A stretch of DNA of 64,000 nucleotides from Betaproteobacteria bacterium (GTDB lineage: Bacteria; Pseudomonadota; Gammaproteobacteria; Burkholderiales; Casimicrobiaceae), in NCBI GenBank assembly GCA_013298765.1, contig JAAFJA010000009.1, positions 62,001 through 126,000 of the forward strand. The letters run 5' to 3'. A program made the translations under genes and the position numbers. Positions within the stretch are counted from its first letter, which is position 1. Every line of letters begins with the position of its first letter. The notes under the pieces are model-generated. The model was given only the letters and a program-made list of their open reading frames with translations. It was not told where the DNA came from and searched no databases. Of the stretch, positions 62,628 through 64,000 are shown in pieces.

Positions 62628-63710
62628 TTAACTCTGCGAAACAGCGTCTGCAATGAATTCGCCGACATCCACAGTTTTTGCGGTTCCGCCTAAATCCCCC
62701 GTCTTCACGCTGCTCGCCGTGCTCGCTTCAATCGCTCGCAAAATTGCGTCGTGCGCATCTTTGTAGCCGAGCCACTCGAGCATCATTGCGCCGCACCAAA
62801 TTTGGCCGATCGGGTTCGCAATTCCCTTGCCGGCGATGTCAGGCGCGCTGCCGTGCACGGGTTCAAAGAGCGACGGAAATTTTTTCTCTGGATTGATGTT
62901 GGCTGACGGCGCAATGCCGATGGTGCCCGTGCAGGCGGGGCCTAAATCCGAAAGGATGTCGCCAAACAAATTGCTCGCGACCACGACATCGAAAAACGCC
63001 GGACGCTGTACGAAATGCGCGGTCAAAATGTCGATATGAAACTTGTCGAGCGTGAGTTCGGGGTAGTGTTTCGCCATCGCTTCGACGCGCTCGTCCCAAT
63101 AGGGCATCGAGATCGAAATGCCGTTCGACTTCGTAGCGCTGGTGAGATGTTTCTTCGGTCGCGACTTTGCAAGATCAAACGCGAATTTCAGAATGCGATC
63201 GACACCGGTGCGGGTGAACACAGATTCTTGCAGCACGAATTCACGCTCCGTGCCACCAAACATTCGCCCGCCGACGCTTGAGTACTCGCCCTCGGTGTTT
63301 TCACGAACGATGTAGAAATCGATCTCTCCGGCTTTGTAGGCAGAGCCGTCACGTTTCACGACCGGGGCGATCACGCCGGGCATCAAACGTGCGGGACGCA
63401 AGTTCACGTACTGATCAAACTCGCGGCGGAACAGAATGAGTGAACCCCACAGCGAGATGTGATCGGGAATTTTCGCGGGCCAGCCGACCGCGCCGAAGTA
63501 AATCGCATCGTGCGTACCGATCTGCGCTTTCCAATCGTCGGGCAACATCTTGCCGTGTTTCTCGTAGTAGTCATACGAAGAGAAATCAAAGTGATCGAAC
63601 TCAAGCGGGATCGAGAACTTCTTCGCCGCCGCTTCGAGCACCCGAATGCCTTCTGGCATTACTTCTTTACCGATGCCGTCTCCGGCGATGACTGCAATTC
63701 GTTTTCTCAT
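62628..63710 (-). CDS. Tartrate/D-malate dehydrogenase-like enzyme (isopropylmalate dehydrogenase family)
   Basis: The 360-residue NAD-dependent decarboxylating dehydrogenase belongs to the isocitrate/isopropylmalate family. IAVIAGDGIGKEVMPEGIRV opens it, and substrate-site arginines lie in LRPARLMPGV and VRENTEGEYSSVGGRMFGG; SDLGPACTGTIGIAPSANI and FEPVHGSAPDIAGKGIANPI complete the core. The ISLWGSLILFRREFDQY segment is typical of tartrate dehydrogenase/DmlA rather than LeuB. It is monocistronic with a terminator behind it. The exact substrate is uncertain. Confidence 0.92.
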   Translation of the reverse strand: MRKRIAVIAGDGIGKEVMPEGIRVLEAAAKKFSIPLEFDHFDFSSYDYYEKHGKMLPDDWKAQIGTHDAIYFGAVGWPAKIPDHISLWGSLILFRREFDQYVNLRPARLMPGVIAPVVKRDGSAYKAGEIDFYIVRENTEGEYSSVGGRMFGGTEREFVLQESVFTRTGVDRILKFAFDLAKSRPKKHLTSATKSNGISISMPYWDERVEAMAKHYPELTLDKFHIDILTAHFVQRPAFFDVVVASNLFGDILSDLGPACTGTIGIAPSANINPEKKFPSLFEPVHGSAPDIAGKGIANPIGQIWCGAMMLEWLGYKDAHDAILRAIEASTASSVKTGDLGGTAKTVDVGEFIADAVSQS

Positions 63711-63792
63711 AATCTTTCGTTGCCGAGTTGGCGTCTAGTCAAAGTAAGTTTTCGTGGATAACCGAAGAGTCTCTTGACGCAGATTAACGCGG

Positions 63793-64000
63793 ATTTACGC
63801 AGATTTTCCCCTAACCTTTTAGCCACAGATGCACACAGATTGACACAGATGAGCAACGATTCAGCGCGCATGAACAGTGCTGTGGCAACCCTGTCGGGTT
63901 CGAAGTCGTCGAAAGTCTGAGTCGCGCGCGAACAAGTCAACTGGCTGCGTTCATCTGTGTCAATCTGTGTGCATCTGTGGCAAAAGAAATCTGCGTAAAT
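63793..64000. repeat. Large palindrome with CACAGAT direct repeats
   Basis: The arms match exactly over 31 bases: 63822-63852 is the complement of 63951-63981, and ATTTACGCAGATTT (63793-63806) is the complement of the last 14 bases (63987-64000). Each arm contains three CACAGAT units at about 10-base spacing. The central 98 bases hold a GC-rich segment and no credible gene. Similar CACAGATGAACACAGAT arms are known as dispersed intergenic elements in several proteobacteria. The element may extend beyond the window. Confidence 0.9.

Noticed and set aside
63707..63940. A 77-residue frame at the right end
   Set aside because: It reads through the CACAGAT repeat arm and overlaps the dehydrogenase start; such translations of this repeat are a known annotation artefact.
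1..64000. tRNA or rRNA genes
   Set aside because: I looked for GGTTCGAATCC-type T-arms and rRNA-like conserved stretches and found none that could be supported.

Overview
This window looks like an ordinary chromosomal segment of a betaproteobacterium with moderate to high GC. The lineage call is an inference. It rests on an S-adenosylhomocysteine riboswitch upstream of ahcY followed by tlyA and metF, a selenoneine-type gene set, DUF6352 and DUF6394 genes beside a potassium channel, and the general gene repertoire. I see no tRNA, rRNA, CRISPR array, phage genes or transposase. About 50 protein genes are supported, most with full-length family matches. GC-rich genes are separated by AT-rich spacers, several of which carry inverted repeats.

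Layout from left to right. 1-3.4 kb: the end of greA and a membrane pyrophosphatase (hppA) that carries a C-terminal OmpA-like domain. 3.5-5.4 kb: a solitary DUF4062 protein with nine nearly identical 43-residue TPR-like repeats. 5.4-8.7 kb: senA, diverging from senB and senC, the three enzymes of selenoneine formation, with a small unknown gene just behind. 9.2-11.5 kb: a YhdH/AcuI-type oxidoreductase and an orphan TRAP substrate-binding protein. 12.4-21.1 kb: two complete polar amino-acid ABC importers (glutamate/aspartate type on +, general L-amino-acid type on -) that flank an exported ankyrin protein; both have hairpins between the binding-protein gene and the permease genes. 21.3-29.7 kb: a potassium region with a Kef-type antiporter, Kup, and a two-RCK K+ channel whose gene overlaps a DUF6352 gene and lies next to a DUF6394 gene. 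30.0-34.9 kb: the SAH riboswitch and ahcY, a YvlD-like membrane protein, tlyA, a TfoX_N protein, metF and ridA.

35-44 kb: an alpha/beta hydrolase, a wax ester synthase/DGAT, an SDR dehydrogenase, guanine deaminase, lolC/E-lolD and a PAS-GGDEF-EAL protein. 44.6-50.4 kb: malate synthase, DUF3501, an aminotransferase, a split chromate transporter and a thioesterase. 50.6-54.1 kb: a transglutaminase-like protein with a fused ATP-grasp/Alpha-E protein. 54.5-59.7 kb: a Ugp-like ABC importer operon that ends in an endonuclease/exonuclease/phosphatase-family gene. 59.9-63.7 kb: an M15 peptidase, a DUF4288 protein, an M20 peptidase and a tartrate dehydrogenase-like enzyme. Palindromic intergenic repeats sit at 19.9, 57.2, 60.6 and 63.8-64.0 kb.

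The points I find most worth following are the sen cluster and its possible fourth gene, the hppA-OmpA fusion, the DUF4062 repeat protein, the channel-DUF6352 coupling, the hydrolase coupled to the Ugp-like importer, and the recurring hairpin spacers.
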